A program made the position numbers and the translations under genes. From positions 1 through 64,000 of the forward strand of contig JACKPH010000005.1 in the NCBI GenBank assembly GCA_024233675.1: 64,000 bases of DNA, in the 5' to 3' direction. This DNA is from Thermotogae bacterium (GTDB lineage: Bacteria; Thermotogota; Thermotogae; Petrotogales; Petrotogaceae). Below, in pieces: positions 8,690 through 17,160 of the stretch (positions are counted from its first letter, which is position 1; each line of letters starts with the position of its first letter). Below the pieces are notes generated by a model that saw only the letters and a program-made list of their open reading frames with translations, was not told where the DNA came from and made no database searches.

Positions 8690-9037
8690 CATTATTTCTT
8701 CTATTATTTTCTGAATATCTCCGCCAAGTTTTTCTCCCATGGCATTTAAATCATCATCTTTTATTTCCGAAAGTTTCTTTAATTTATCAGGTACGCCGGC
8801 TCTTCTTCCCGGAAGACATCCGTCATTTTTCGCCTCACCTTTTACATAAGCTTTTGCAAAGGCAGGACATCCCGGAAATCCACATGCTCCGCAGTTAACT
8901 CCGGGAAGCATTTTTTCTGCAACAGCAACTCTTATATCTTCTTTTACCTCAAACTTCTTTGCCGCAAATGCAAGAAAAGTTCCTGAAATAAGACCTAAAA
9001 CTCCCATAAGTATTAAAGCGTTTATTATTATTGTCAT
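8684..9037 (-). CDS. rnfB: RNF complex subunit B, short form without ferredoxin domains
   Basis: This 117-residue protein has one N-terminal membrane helix (residues 5-25) and the RnfB-type Fe-S domain with Cys at 49, 52, 57 and 74 (CGACGFPGC and GCLPG). Most RnfB proteins continue for 100 or more residues with two CxxCxxCxxxCP ferredoxin modules. Here the chain ends in a short helical tail, and the terminator follows at once, so this looks like the natural end and not a frameshift. It lies 12 bp after rnfA and is the last gene of the operon. In other RNF complexes RnfB receives electrons from ferredoxin, so the missing clusters raise the question of the electron entry path. Confidence 0.9.
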   Translation of the reverse strand: MTIIINALILMGVLGLISGTFLAFAAKKFEVKEDIRVAVAEKMLPGVNCGACGFPGCPAFAKAYVKGEAKNDGCLPGRRAGVPDKLKKLSEIKDDDLNAMGEKLGGDIQKIIEEIMK

Positions 9038-9049
9038 AAAAGCACCACC

Positions 9050-9622
9050 TTATATTTTTAAACCGGAAAATCCCATAAATGCCATAGAAAGAAGTCCGGC
9101 AGTTATAAGTGCTATAGCCGTTCCTTTGAAAGGTGCGGGAATATCATTGTTATCCATTCTTTCTCTTATTGCAGCAAAAATTACAAGTGCCATACCGAAA
9201 CCGAGAGCGGAAGCAAATGAATTTACTATAGCCTGTACTATATTATAATTATTCTGAACATTCAGTAAAGCAACTCCTAAAACAGCACAGTTTGTTGTTA
9301 TAAGCGGAAGATATATTCCGAGTGCCTCATAAAGCGAAGGACTTGTTTTCTTTATAAAAAATTCAACAAACTGAACCAATACAGCTATAACAAGTATGAA
9401 AACTATTGTTTTAAGAAATTCCAGCCCCATAACAGCAAGAAGCTGATTAAGCATCCAGCTTATGGTACCTGCCATAGTCATTACAAATATAACAGCAAGA
9501 GACATTCCTGTTGCTGAATCAATTTTTTTTGATACCCCTAAAAAAGGACATATTCCGAGAAATCTTGAGAAAATAAAATTATTTACTAATATAGCTGATA
9601 CAAAAATGGCAAATAAACCCAT
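9050..9622 (-). CDS. rnfA: RNF complex membrane subunit A
   Basis: This 190-residue integral membrane protein has six predicted helices and the family's inverted relation to RnfE. The N terminus (MGLFAIFVSAILVNNFIFSR, then GICPFLGVSKK) carries the conserved cysteine that, with a matching one in RnfE, ligates an intramembrane Fe-S cluster. It starts 2 bp after rnfE. The RNF complex couples electron transfer between reduced ferredoxin and NAD to Na+ or H+ movement across the inner membrane. Confidence 0.96.
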   Translation of the reverse strand: MGLFAIFVSAILVNNFIFSRFLGICPFLGVSKKIDSATGMSLAVIFVMTMAGTISWMLNQLLAVMGLEFLKTIVFILVIAVLVQFVEFFIKKTSPSLYEALGIYLPLITTNCAVLGVALLNVQNNYNIVQAIVNSFASALGFGMALVIFAAIRERMDNNDIPAPFKGTAIALITAGLLSMAFMGFSGLKI

Positions 9623-9624
9623 TG

Positions 9625-10230
9625 TTATTTACCTCCCTTTTTCTGTTTTTTAAGAGTAAGCGAATTAAAGAATGCAAGTAATAATCCTAAAGCAATGAAA
9701 GCTCCGGGAGGTAATATGAAGAGATACATTTTAAATGTCTCTGACATTACTTTTAATCCGAATATTGTACCATTTCCCAATATTTCTCTTATTGAACCCA
9801 AAAGGAGAAGTGATCCTGTAAATCCTAATCCCATTCCGAGAGCATCAAAAATAGAATCAAGCACTCCGTTTTTTGAAGCAAAAGCTTCAGCTCTTCCGAG
9901 TATTATACAGTTAACAACTATAAGCGGTATAAAAAGTCCGAGTGTTTTCCATAAATCATATGTAAATCCATGCATTAAAAGATCTATTACAGTAACAAAA
10001 GAAGCTATAACAACTATATAAACAGGAATTCTTATATTATCAGGCACAAGTTTTCTTATGAGTGATATAGCTATATTTGACATAACAAGAACTGCCAGAA
10101 CAGCAAGACCCATACCTAATGCATTTTCTGCACTTGTTGTAACAGCAAGTGTAGGACACATTCCTAAAACCTGAACAAATGTAGGATTCTGTTTTATAAA
10201 TCCATTAGTAAGATTTTTTATGTCAGCCAT
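9625..10230 (-). CDS. rnfE: RNF complex membrane subunit E
   Basis: This 201-residue polytopic membrane protein begins with the soluble helix KNLTNGFIKQNPTFVQ and the conserved VLGMCPTLAVT stretch, whose Cys is the counterpart of the RnfA cluster ligand. A second conserved Cys is in VVNCIILGRAEAFA. It ends with a Lys-rich tail. Start and stop overlap with rnfG (TAATG), which indicates translational coupling. Confidence 0.96.
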   Translation of the reverse strand: MADIKNLTNGFIKQNPTFVQVLGMCPTLAVTTSAENALGMGLAVLAVLVMSNIAISLIRKLVPDNIRIPVYIVVIASFVTVIDLLMHGFTYDLWKTLGLFIPLIVVNCIILGRAEAFASKNGVLDSIFDALGMGLGFTGSLLLLGSIREILGNGTIFGLKVMSETFKMYLFILPPGAFIALGLLLAFFNSLTLKKQKKGGK

Positions 10231-10922
10231 TACATAACACCTTCTTTCTTAAGGAATTCAACAGCTATATTTAGTGATTTTACAGTTCCCCTCGGTGTTA
10301 TTGTAGCTCCGGTCATTATATCAGTAAGCTGTATAACTCCGTTTGCTTTAGCCTGATCAAGGTTATCCTTTGAATATGTAACACCGGCATCTTTATTTAC
10401 TTTAATTGTTTTTTCGAGTCCTGATTTAGGAATATCTGAAAATCTTGCTTTCACAGCGCTTTCAACTATTCTTGCACCGAGACCCGGTGTTTCCTGTGAA
10501 TAATCTATTACTTCTATTTTATTTAGATAAATATCATTTTCCTGTGAAACAAAAGATACAACTGATTTTACATCTCCGCCGAATCCTATACCGGAAACAG
10601 TCATTATATAAATATTTTTTCCGTTTTCTTCAATTTTATAAACAGGAGAATATACTTTTGCATTTGTACTGTCTGTATATAAAACATCGTTTTCGGATGA
10701 TTTCCATACAAGTGCACTCAGCTGCTGTGAATTTTCAGGTATATTTTTTATGAGATAATTATCATTATTATCTTTCAGTACAGTTTTTATAGCTTTTAAT
10801 TTAGAATTGAATTCCGCATTATCTATATAAGGTTTAACAGCGGTGTAAATAAAAGCAACAACAAAAGCGGAAATTAATGTGAATGTCATTAAAATGAGGC
10901 CTATTTTGATATAGTTTTTCAT
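10230..10922 (-). CDS. rnfG: RNF complex subunit G (covalent flavin)
   Basis: This 230-residue protein has an N-terminal membrane anchor (residues 5-27) and an extracytoplasmic FMN-binding domain. The flavinylation motif reads TGAT within DIMTGATIT near residues 203-211. FMN is attached to the Thr of this motif by ApbE in known homologues. GLGARI near residue 142 is also typical. The start overlaps the rnfD stop (ATGA). No apbE gene is present in the window, so the flavin transferase must be elsewhere. Confidence 0.95.
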   Translation of the reverse strand: MKNYIKIGLILMTFTLISAFVVAFIYTAVKPYIDNAEFNSKLKAIKTVLKDNNDNYLIKNIPENSQQLSALVWKSSENDVLYTDSTNAKVYSPVYKIEENGKNIYIMTVSGIGFGGDVKSVVSFVSQENDIYLNKIEVIDYSQETPGLGARIVESAVKARFSDIPKSGLEKTIKVNKDAGVTYSKDNLDQAKANGVIQLTDIMTGATITPRGTVKSLNIAVEFLKKEGVM

Positions 10923-11905
10923 ATTTTAGCCTCCTTTTTAACTGTACCGTAAATCTTTGGTTTTGCCCATATATCTATAAGAGGTACAAAAGCATTCATT
11001 ATAAGTATTGCAAAAGAAACGCCTTCCGGATAAGATCCTATATATCTTATAACCATAGTTATAACTCCGAGACCTATACCGTATATCATCTGTCCCTTAA
11101 AAGTCATAGGCGATGTTACCATATCAGTTGCCATGAATAACGCACCTATTATTAATCCGCCTGTAAGAACATGAAAAAGAGGTGTTCCGTATGAATTATT
11201 AATAAAATACATTATACTGCTGAAAATAACCACAGTACCTACATAAAAAACAGGTATATTGATCTTTATTCTTCCTCTTACAACAAGATAAATAAATCCT
11301 ATAAGTAATGCTGCAGCACTTATTTCTCCCATAGAACCCGATATTTTACCGAGAAAAAGATCCATATAATTTATATTATTATTTGCCATTAACTGTGAAA
11401 AATTCACGGCTGTTCCGTAACTTTCCTTTGCAATAGCAAGAGGTGTTGCCGTTGTAACAAGATCTGTCACACCCGGTTTTAACCAAGTAGTCATTGCAGT
11501 AGGGAATGAAATTATCATAAAAACCCTACCGACAAGAGCAGGATTGAACATATTCTGACCGAGTCCACCGAAAACATGTTTTCCTACACCTATAGCAAAA
11601 ATAACACCTATTAATATCTGCCACCACTGAACGGCAATACTTACATTCATTCCCAAAAGAAGTCCTGTAACAGCTGCCGAAAAATCAGGCCTGAAATTCT
11701 TTTTATTTCTTAAAACTTTCATTATAAATAATTCAAATAATTCAGCTCCTACCATACATGAGAGCATTACAATTAAAGCCTTTAGACCGTATACTACAGA
11801 AGAAACAATAACTGCAGGCATTAATGCTATTAAAACGTCTATCATAACTTTTCTTGTACTGTCTTTTGTCCTTAAGTGAGGAGCAGCAGATGTGTTTAGC
11901 GCCAT
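10919..11905 (-). CDS. rnfD: RNF complex membrane subunit D
   Basis: This 328-residue membrane protein of the RnfD/NqrB family has about nine helices. The start MALNTSAAPHLRTKDST is typical. A second covalent FMN is expected at the Thr of the TSPMT stretch (about 262-266, in ATDMVTSPMTFKG). It starts 2 bp after rnfC and overlaps rnfG by 4 bp. Within the complex it forms part of the ion-translocating membrane core. Confidence 0.95.
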   Translation of the reverse strand: MALNTSAAPHLRTKDSTRKVMIDVLIALMPAVIVSSVVYGLKALIVMLSCMVGAELFELFIMKVLRNKKNFRPDFSAAVTGLLLGMNVSIAVQWWQILIGVIFAIGVGKHVFGGLGQNMFNPALVGRVFMIISFPTAMTTWLKPGVTDLVTTATPLAIAKESYGTAVNFSQLMANNNINYMDLFLGKISGSMGEISAAALLIGFIYLVVRGRIKINIPVFYVGTVVIFSSIMYFINNSYGTPLFHVLTGGLIIGALFMATDMVTSPMTFKGQMIYGIGLGVITMVIRYIGSYPEGVSFAILIMNAFVPLIDIWAKPKIYGTVKKEAKI

Positions 11906-11907
11906 AA

Positions 11908-13233
11908 TTAAACCCTCCTCTGTTTCATAGCTCTTATAACTTTTTTACCTGTTTTAAATGTTTTTGCCAAATCTATATTTGACGGACATCCGTATGAACA
12001 TGAACCGCATTCTATACAGTCAAGTATTCCGTTATTAACCGCTTCATCATAATTTCTCTGATCAACAAATCTTTTCAGAAGATAAGGCTGAAGATGTATA
12101 GGACAGCTCATTACACAGTAGCTGCATCTTATACACGGCATTGTTTCTCTGTCTTTATTGCTCTCTGAAGAAAAAAATGTAAGTCCGTTATTCCCTTTAA
12201 AAGTAGGTAATTCTGTTTTAGGAAGAGGTATACCCATCATAGGACCACCATAAAGAACTTTTTCAGGATTTTCTGTTTTTACACCAGAAAGACTCAGTAA
12301 ATCGTCAACAGTTGTTCCTATTCTGTACCAGAAATTACCGGGATTTTTTACTGCCTCACCTGTTATAGTTATTCCTCTTTCAACAAGAGGTTTCCCGTTT
12401 ATTACTGCATCATAAACGGCATAAACAGTAGAAACATTAAAAACAACAGCTCCTATATCTATAGGTAGTTTTCCTGAAGGTACTTCTTTACCGGTTACAG
12501 CTGTTATTAACTGTTTTTCCGCTCCCTGAGGATATTTTGTTTTAAGTTCAAGTATTTCAGTCTGCGGATATTTAGAAGCTTTTTCTTTCATTAGTTTTAT
12601 TGCATCCGGTTTATTATTTTCAATACCGACTTTTGCATTTTTTATTCCGAGTGCATATTTAATTATTTCAATTCCTTTTAGTATTTCATCAGTTTTTTCG
12701 AGCATCATTCTGTGATCTATTGTAAGATAAGGTTCACATTCTGCGGCATTTATTACAAGGACCTCTGCTTTTTTATCTTTAGGAATACTTAGTTTTACAT
12801 GGGCGGGAAACATAGCTCCGCCAAGTCCTACTATACCTGCTTCTTTAATTATTTCTGAAATTTCTTCGGGTTTAAATTCTGTATAATCCGAATTATGTTT
12901 TACAAGTTCCCAGTCATCATCTGCTTCCCTCGTTATAATAACAACATCATCATTTTTTCCTGAAGCTGCATTGAGCATCTTAACAACCTCTGTAACTTGA
13001 CCTGTAACAGGGGAATGAAGATTTGCGGAAATAAAACCGTTTGCTTCTGCTATTTTCTGACCTGTTTTAACTTTCTGTCCCGGTTCAACTATGAGTTTAG
13101 CCGGAGCCCCAATGTGATTAGATAAGTACATATACACTTTTTCTGGAAGTGGAAGCTGTTTTATACTTTCTTTTTCAGAAAAGTTTTTTCTCTCAGGCGG
13201 ATGTACACCACCTTTAAAGCTTAAAAATGCCAT
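11908..13233 (-). CDS. rnfC: RNF complex subunit C (NADH-binding, Fe-S)
   Basis: This 441-residue peripheral subunit carries the NAD(H)/FMN site and two [4Fe-4S] clusters. The N-terminal part has the GGVHPPERK signature (residues 8-16). The Rossmann-like part has GLGGAMFPAHVK and AAECEPYLTID, and the cluster motifs are CIRCSYCVMSCP (near 365) and CIECGSCSYGCP (near 402). It is the first gene of rnfCDGEAB, and a good promoter lies about 60 bp upstream. With the short RnfB, the two clusters here are the only ferredoxin-type clusters in the encoded complex. Confidence 0.97.
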   Translation of the reverse strand: MAFLSFKGGVHPPERKNFSEKESIKQLPLPEKVYMYLSNHIGAPAKLIVEPGQKVKTGQKIAEANGFISANLHSPVTGQVTEVVKMLNAASGKNDDVVIITREADDDWELVKHNSDYTEFKPEEISEIIKEAGIVGLGGAMFPAHVKLSIPKDKKAEVLVINAAECEPYLTIDHRMMLEKTDEILKGIEIIKYALGIKNAKVGIENNKPDAIKLMKEKASKYPQTEILELKTKYPQGAEKQLITAVTGKEVPSGKLPIDIGAVVFNVSTVYAVYDAVINGKPLVERGITITGEAVKNPGNFWYRIGTTVDDLLSLSGVKTENPEKVLYGGPMMGIPLPKTELPTFKGNNGLTFFSSESNKDRETMPCIRCSYCVMSCPIHLQPYLLKRFVDQRNYDEAVNNGILDCIECGSCSYGCPSNIDLAKTFKTGKKVIRAMKQRRV

Positions 13234-13294
13234 TTCTAACCTCCCAAAAAATATAAATTTATTTATATTCGAATTAACCCGGTTTGTGAAAAAA

Positions 13295-13323
13295 ATAATA
13301 TATTTAACTTATATATAAGTCAA
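13295..13323 (-). promoter_or_regulatory. Promoter of the RNF operon
   Basis: On the minus strand TTGACT (13323-13318), a 17 bp spacer and TATTAT (13300-13295). The spacer holds the palindrome ACTTATATATAAGT, and TTTGTGAAAAAAA lies over the likely start of transcription; either could be an operator. The 270 bp gap between rnfC and the small gene at 13503 otherwise holds a second palindrome at 13455 and a terminator. Confidence 0.6.
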
Positions 13324-13454
13324 ACCAAAAAGATTTTACATCATATTATTTATTTTATCAAGTACAATTATTACCTAATATGTAATTTTAAGTAAAGAAA
13401 TATGAAGAATATAATTTCTATGTTTATTTATTTTCAAAAATTGCTTAATATATT

Positions 13455-13468
13455 TGTGAAATTTCACA
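13455..13468. promoter_or_regulatory. Perfect 14 bp palindrome, possible regulator site
   Basis: TGTGAAATTTCACA is a perfect palindrome about 130 bp upstream of the RNF -35 box. The half-site TGTGA/TCACA resembles those of the CRP/FNR family, but the spacing is four bases, not six. It also resembles part of a Rex site (TTGTGAA...TTCACAA). Its distance from the promoter makes the role uncertain. Confidence 0.35.
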
Positions 13469-13478
13469 TATACTCTGA

Positions 13479-13514
13479 AAAATAAATGATACCTGAAAAA
13501 TATCATTTATTTTT
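13479..13514 (-). terminator. Intrinsic terminator after the glg operon
   Basis: On the minus strand a 12 bp stem (AAATAAATGATA / TATCATTTATTT) with a nine-base loop is followed by TTT. It starts within the last codons of the small gene at 13503. Confidence 0.65.
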
Positions 13515-13784
13515 ACTGAATATATACTGATACCCGTCACTTTCATAAACATAAATATAAGAACCCGAAAATTCTTTTTTTGTTTTATAACCGGTAATTT
13601 CAGAAATTTCTGATTCGGCAAAAGTTTTTTCATCATCATTTATTTTGTTTATAAGTCCTACAGATTTGTTATAAGATATCTGTTTTTTATAATTAAGCAT
13701 ATTTATTTTTTCGGCATACTCAGCAATCATAACACTGAGAAAAAGTATAATGATTATAAAGAATACACTAAAAGCCAGTTTCAT
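13503..13784 (-). CDS. Small single-pass membrane protein, unknown
   Basis: This 93-residue protein has one hydrophobic helix at residues 4-20 and a polar Lys/Glu-rich remainder. It overlaps the preceding gene by 4 bp (ATGA) and precedes a terminator, so it is the last gene of the glycogen cluster transcript. I do not recognise the family. Coupled translation and position suggest it is a real gene. Confidence 0.6.
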   Translation of the reverse strand: MKLAFSVFFIIIILFLSVMIAEYAEKINMLNYKKQISYNKSVGLINKINDDEKTFAESEISEITGYKTKKEFSGSYIYVYESDGYQYIFSKNK

Positions 13785-14743
13785 GTAAGAAAAAGTATAC
13801 CTACAAGAACTATAAGAAGTATTCCAACCGCAGAAAAAGCAAGAACTATTATTATATCCGAGGAATTTACCTTAGATGTATATTTAATTTTACTTTCGCC
13901 TGTAAGTTCGTTTACAATATCTCCTATAACTTTTTCTTTTTCATCTTCAAGTATTCTGTCTCTTTTTTTTCTTGAGGCTTCGAGTTTATAGCTGTCAACA
14001 GCTATTTTCATATTACGCAGAACAACTGTTTTTCCTATTTTTCCGTTTCCGAGATCTATTTTAAGAAAAAGATAATCTGTTGTCGGTACTATTTCTTTTG
14101 AAATAACACTGCCTTCAAGTGCGTTTTTTGAATCATTTTTATTTTCAGTAGTTACAAGTACAAGTATAGGATCACCGACATCGAGTTTAGAAAGAGGATA
14201 GCCGTCCATAGGATCTATTATAGGAAAAACATCAACGGCATTTTTTACATCATCTCTTGAAAGATATGTGTACGCACCGTCTTCTCCTTTTTCTGTTGCT
14301 GCCTGTATCCATGTAAGATCTTCGTAATTAAATTTTTCAGCCACAAGTTTTACTTCTGTTTCTCCTGCCCAGTCAAAAAGTATATCCTGTACAATTGCTT
14401 TAAGAACAAAAGGATCTCCGTCCTGAACGGCAAGAAAAATTTTAGTGCTGAGTATGTCCATTCCGTATTTTTTAAAGGTAGAAAAAAGATAAGCACTGAA
14501 CTGTCTGTTTGCCCCGCCTATTTTTACATCGTTTAAAATTTTATAAACAAGCATGTCCATATCAGATTTAAAATCAAGATACGGTTTCTGTATAGAAGGC
14601 AGTTTATAATTCTGAATTCTTGCCTTATTTATTAATATTCCGTTGAAATTCGGTTCCTGTTTCTTTTTACCGAAAATATACCCCAAATATGTTTCTCCTG
14701 TTAATAAGGAAGTAGCCATGTATTTAACAGCATAAAAATCCAT
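13781..14743 (-). CDS. Conserved protein beside glgC, C-terminal membrane anchor (possibly DUF4899)
   Basis: This 320-residue protein is soluble until residue about 295 and ends in a hydrophobic helix (about 297-317), which suggests a tail anchor. The C-terminal third contains a charged stretch with KKRDRILEDEKEK. I recall a Thermotogota-specific family, DUF4899, near glgC/glgD, and this may be it, but I cannot confirm that here. It starts 11 bp after glgC with a good site, so a role in glycogen metabolism is possible by association only. Confidence 0.7.
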   Translation of the reverse strand: MDFYAVKYMATSLLTGETYLGYIFGKKKQEPNFNGILINKARIQNYKLPSIQKPYLDFKSDMDMLVYKILNDVKIGGANRQFSAYLFSTFKKYGMDILSTKIFLAVQDGDPFVLKAIVQDILFDWAGETEVKLVAEKFNYEDLTWIQAATEKGEDGAYTYLSRDDVKNAVDVFPIIDPMDGYPLSKLDVGDPILVLVTTENKNDSKNALEGSVISKEIVPTTDYLFLKIDLGNGKIGKTVVLRNMKIAVDSYKLEASRKKRDRILEDEKEKVIGDIVNELTGESKIKYTSKVNSSDIIIVLAFSAVGILLIVLVGILFLT

Positions 14744-14754
14744 TAAAATGCCTC

Positions 14755-16017
14755 CTAAATATTTTTAATAATTCCGTCTCCGGATTCAATAATATTGTTC
14801 TCAAAATCCTCTTCTTTAAGTCCGTTATCAATAACACAGTTTTTTCCTATTACTGTATTTTCAGGTATTACAGTGTTAAAACCTATCAGAGAAATTTCAG
14901 AATTATATATTTTTTTATTAATCTTTGATTCTTCAAATTCACCTTTACCTACTATAACATTATCTTTTAATTCCGCTTTTTCGCAGATTATAGTATTGTT
15001 TACCGAACAGTTTTTGCCTATAGTAACATTATTCATGATTACCGAATCCTTTACCGTTGTTCCGGCATCAACCACAACTCCCTGAAATATAACTGAATTT
15101 TCAACATCACCGTATATTTCGGCACCTTCACTTATAAAGCTTTTTATTACTCTTGAATTAGAAGATATATATGCAGGAGGAAGTTCGGCAGACTGCGTAT
15201 ATATTCTCCAGTTTCTGTCATGAAGATCCAGTGCGGGAAGAGGTCCTATTATTTCAAGATTTGAATCCACAAAAGATGTGAGAGTACCTACATCACGCCA
15301 GTAACCCTCATAATTATAAGCATACATATTTTCATGTTTTGACAGTATTTCCGGTATTATATTTTTTCCGAAATCATTTTCTGAATTTTTATTTTGTGAG
15401 TCTTCTATAAGCATCTGTTTTAAGAAATCCCATGAAAAAACATATATTCCCAGAGAAGCAAGTGTTCCCTTAGGATTTGACGGTTTTTCCTGAAATTCTA
15501 TTACCTGATTGAAAGGATCAGTTACCATTATACCGAATCTGTTTGCCTCTGTTATCGGAACTTCCATACATGCAATTGTACATTTTGAATTTTTTTCAAT
15601 ATGATAATCAATTATATCATTATAATCCATCTTATAAACATGGTCACCGGAAAGCACAAGAACAAAATCAGGTTCGTACTTGTCTATAAAATCTATATTC
15701 TGATAAACCGCATCAGCTGTTCCTTTATACCATGATTTGTCTGATTTGCTCAGATATGGAGGCAGTACATAAAGTCCTCCGTCTTTTATATCAAGATCCC
15801 ATGGTTTTCCTATACCAAGATGTTCTACAAGCTGGTGAGGCATAAACTGTGTTACGACACCTATTGTATTTATATTTGAATTGACACAGTTACTTATAGC
15901 AAAATCAATTATTCTGTATTTTCCTCCGAAAGGAGCTGCCGGTTTTGCAAGATTATCGGTTATTATCCCCAGTCTTGTTCCCTGTCCTCCGGCGAGTATC
16001 AAAGCTAAAACTTTCAT
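14755..16017 (-). CDS. glgC: Glucose-1-phosphate adenylyltransferase, catalytic subunit
   Basis: This 420-residue enzyme makes ADP-glucose from glucose-1-phosphate and ATP, the committed step of glycogen synthesis. The nucleotide-binding motif GGQGTRLGIITDNLAKPA is complete (about 9-26). GKYRIIDFAISNCVNS follows, LVLSGDHVYKMDY holds the metal Asp, EFQEKP is present, and the C-terminal left-handed beta-helix has isoleucine-patch repeats (residues about 290-400). It starts 12 bp after glgD, and the two are expected to form a heterotetramer. Confidence 0.96.
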   Translation of the reverse strand: MKVLALILAGGQGTRLGIITDNLAKPAAPFGGKYRIIDFAISNCVNSNINTIGVVTQFMPHQLVEHLGIGKPWDLDIKDGGLYVLPPYLSKSDKSWYKGTADAVYQNIDFIDKYEPDFVLVLSGDHVYKMDYNDIIDYHIEKNSKCTIACMEVPITEANRFGIMVTDPFNQVIEFQEKPSNPKGTLASLGIYVFSWDFLKQMLIEDSQNKNSENDFGKNIIPEILSKHENMYAYNYEGYWRDVGTLTSFVDSNLEIIGPLPALDLHDRNWRIYTQSAELPPAYISSNSRVIKSFISEGAEIYGDVENSVIFQGVVVDAGTTVKDSVIMNNVTIGKNCSVNNTIICEKAELKDNVIVGKGEFEESKINKKIYNSEISLIGFNTVIPENTVIGKNCVIDNGLKEEDFENNIIESGDGIIKNI

Positions 16018-16029
16018 TTTACCCCCCCT

Positions 16030-17145
16030 TTAAAGTACTGTTCCCTTATCAATAATAATTATTTCATTTTCTCTTGATTCAAGTATTCTTCCGTCTCTTA
16101 CAGTTACATCTTTATCAAGTATTGTTCTTTTTACTTTTGCTCCTTCTTCAATTAAACCTTCCTGAAGTATTATAGAATCTTCTACAACAGCACCGGCTTT
16201 TACAATTACCCCTCTTGAGAGAACTGAATTTTTAACTATTCCGTTAACAATGCATCCGTCAGCAATAAAAGAATCAGATACTTTCGCATTTATGTTTATT
16301 TTTGCAGGGGCAAAGTCTTTAAGTTTGGTATATATTTTTCTTTTTGAATAAAAAAGTTCATTTCTTATTTCTCTGTTGAGTACATCCATATTTATTTTAT
16401 AATATTCTTCAACTGATTTTTTTATATTTTTCCAGTATCCTTCAAATTTGTATGAAAAAACTCTCAGTTTTGAAAGATTAGGAATTATTATATCCATAAG
16501 CATATCGTATTTTCCTTCAGGAACTGTTGAATAAAGGAGTTCCATAAGAAGTGATTTGTTAATAAAAACTATACCGAGAAAAAGTTCCTTACTTTTCTCC
16601 TCATCTATTTTTTCGTATATTTTTTTTATTCTTCCGTTTTCAGAAACAACCTGTCCGTAAAGTTTATGATTGTACTGACCGTCATTTTCTTTTGTTACAA
16701 GAGTAATATCCGCACCGTTTCTTATATGGTATTTATAAAGCTCTTTAAAATCTATATTGCATATATGATCACCGGAACCTATAAGAACAAAATCCTCATC
16801 TGATCTTTTCAGAAGTGTCATATTCTGATATATAGCATCAGAAGTTCCTCTGTAATGCATTATGTCATCTTTTTCAGACATAAAGGGCTGTAGTATAAAC
16901 ATTCCTCCTCTTTTTCTGTCAAGATTCCATTCCTTACCGCTTCCTAAATGATCCATAAGACTTCTCGGATTGTACTGTGTAAGTACTCCGACTTTATTAA
17001 TGCCTGAATTAACCATGTTAGAAAGAGTAAAATCAATAGCCCTGTACTTACCGAAAATCGGAACTGCAGCAGAAGTTCTTTTTTTTGTAAGTGTTTCAAG
17101 GTTATCTTTTTTTGATCCGCAAAGTATCAATCCCAAAACTTTCAT
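16030..17145 (-). CDS. glgD: GlgD-type regulatory subunit of ADP-glucose pyrophosphorylase
   Basis: This 371-residue paralogue of GlgC shares GKYRAIDFTLSNMVNSGI and GSGDHICNIDF and the C-terminal beta-helix. The nucleotide-binding loop GGxGxRL is replaced by CGSKKDNLETL (about 8-18), so catalysis is unlikely. This matches the non-catalytic GlgD of Firmicutes and Thermotogota that modulates GlgC. The order glgD-glgC with a 12 bp gap supports a joint complex. It begins 15 bp after the methyltransferase gene. Confidence 0.93.
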   Translation of the reverse strand: MKVLGLILCGSKKDNLETLTKKRTSAAVPIFGKYRAIDFTLSNMVNSGINKVGVLTQYNPRSLMDHLGSGKEWNLDRKRGGMFILQPFMSEKDDIMHYRGTSDAIYQNMTLLKRSDEDFVLIGSGDHICNIDFKELYKYHIRNGADITLVTKENDGQYNHKLYGQVVSENGRIKKIYEKIDEEKSKELFLGIVFINKSLLMELLYSTVPEGKYDMLMDIIIPNLSKLRVFSYKFEGYWKNIKKSVEEYYKINMDVLNREIRNELFYSKRKIYTKLKDFAPAKININAKVSDSFIADGCIVNGIVKNSVLSRGVIVKAGAVVEDSIILQEGLIEEGAKVKRTILDKDVTVRDGRILESRENEIIIIDKGTVL

Positions 17146-17160
17146 CAGTTCACCCCCGAT

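Noticed and set aside
9695..10021. 108-codon plus-strand frame opposite rnfE
   Set aside because: A shadow of a conserved membrane-protein gene. No site and no plausible product.
13445..13639. 64-codon minus-strand frame overlapping the small membrane protein gene
   Set aside because: Out of frame with the better-supported 93-residue gene that is coupled by ATGA to its upstream neighbour.
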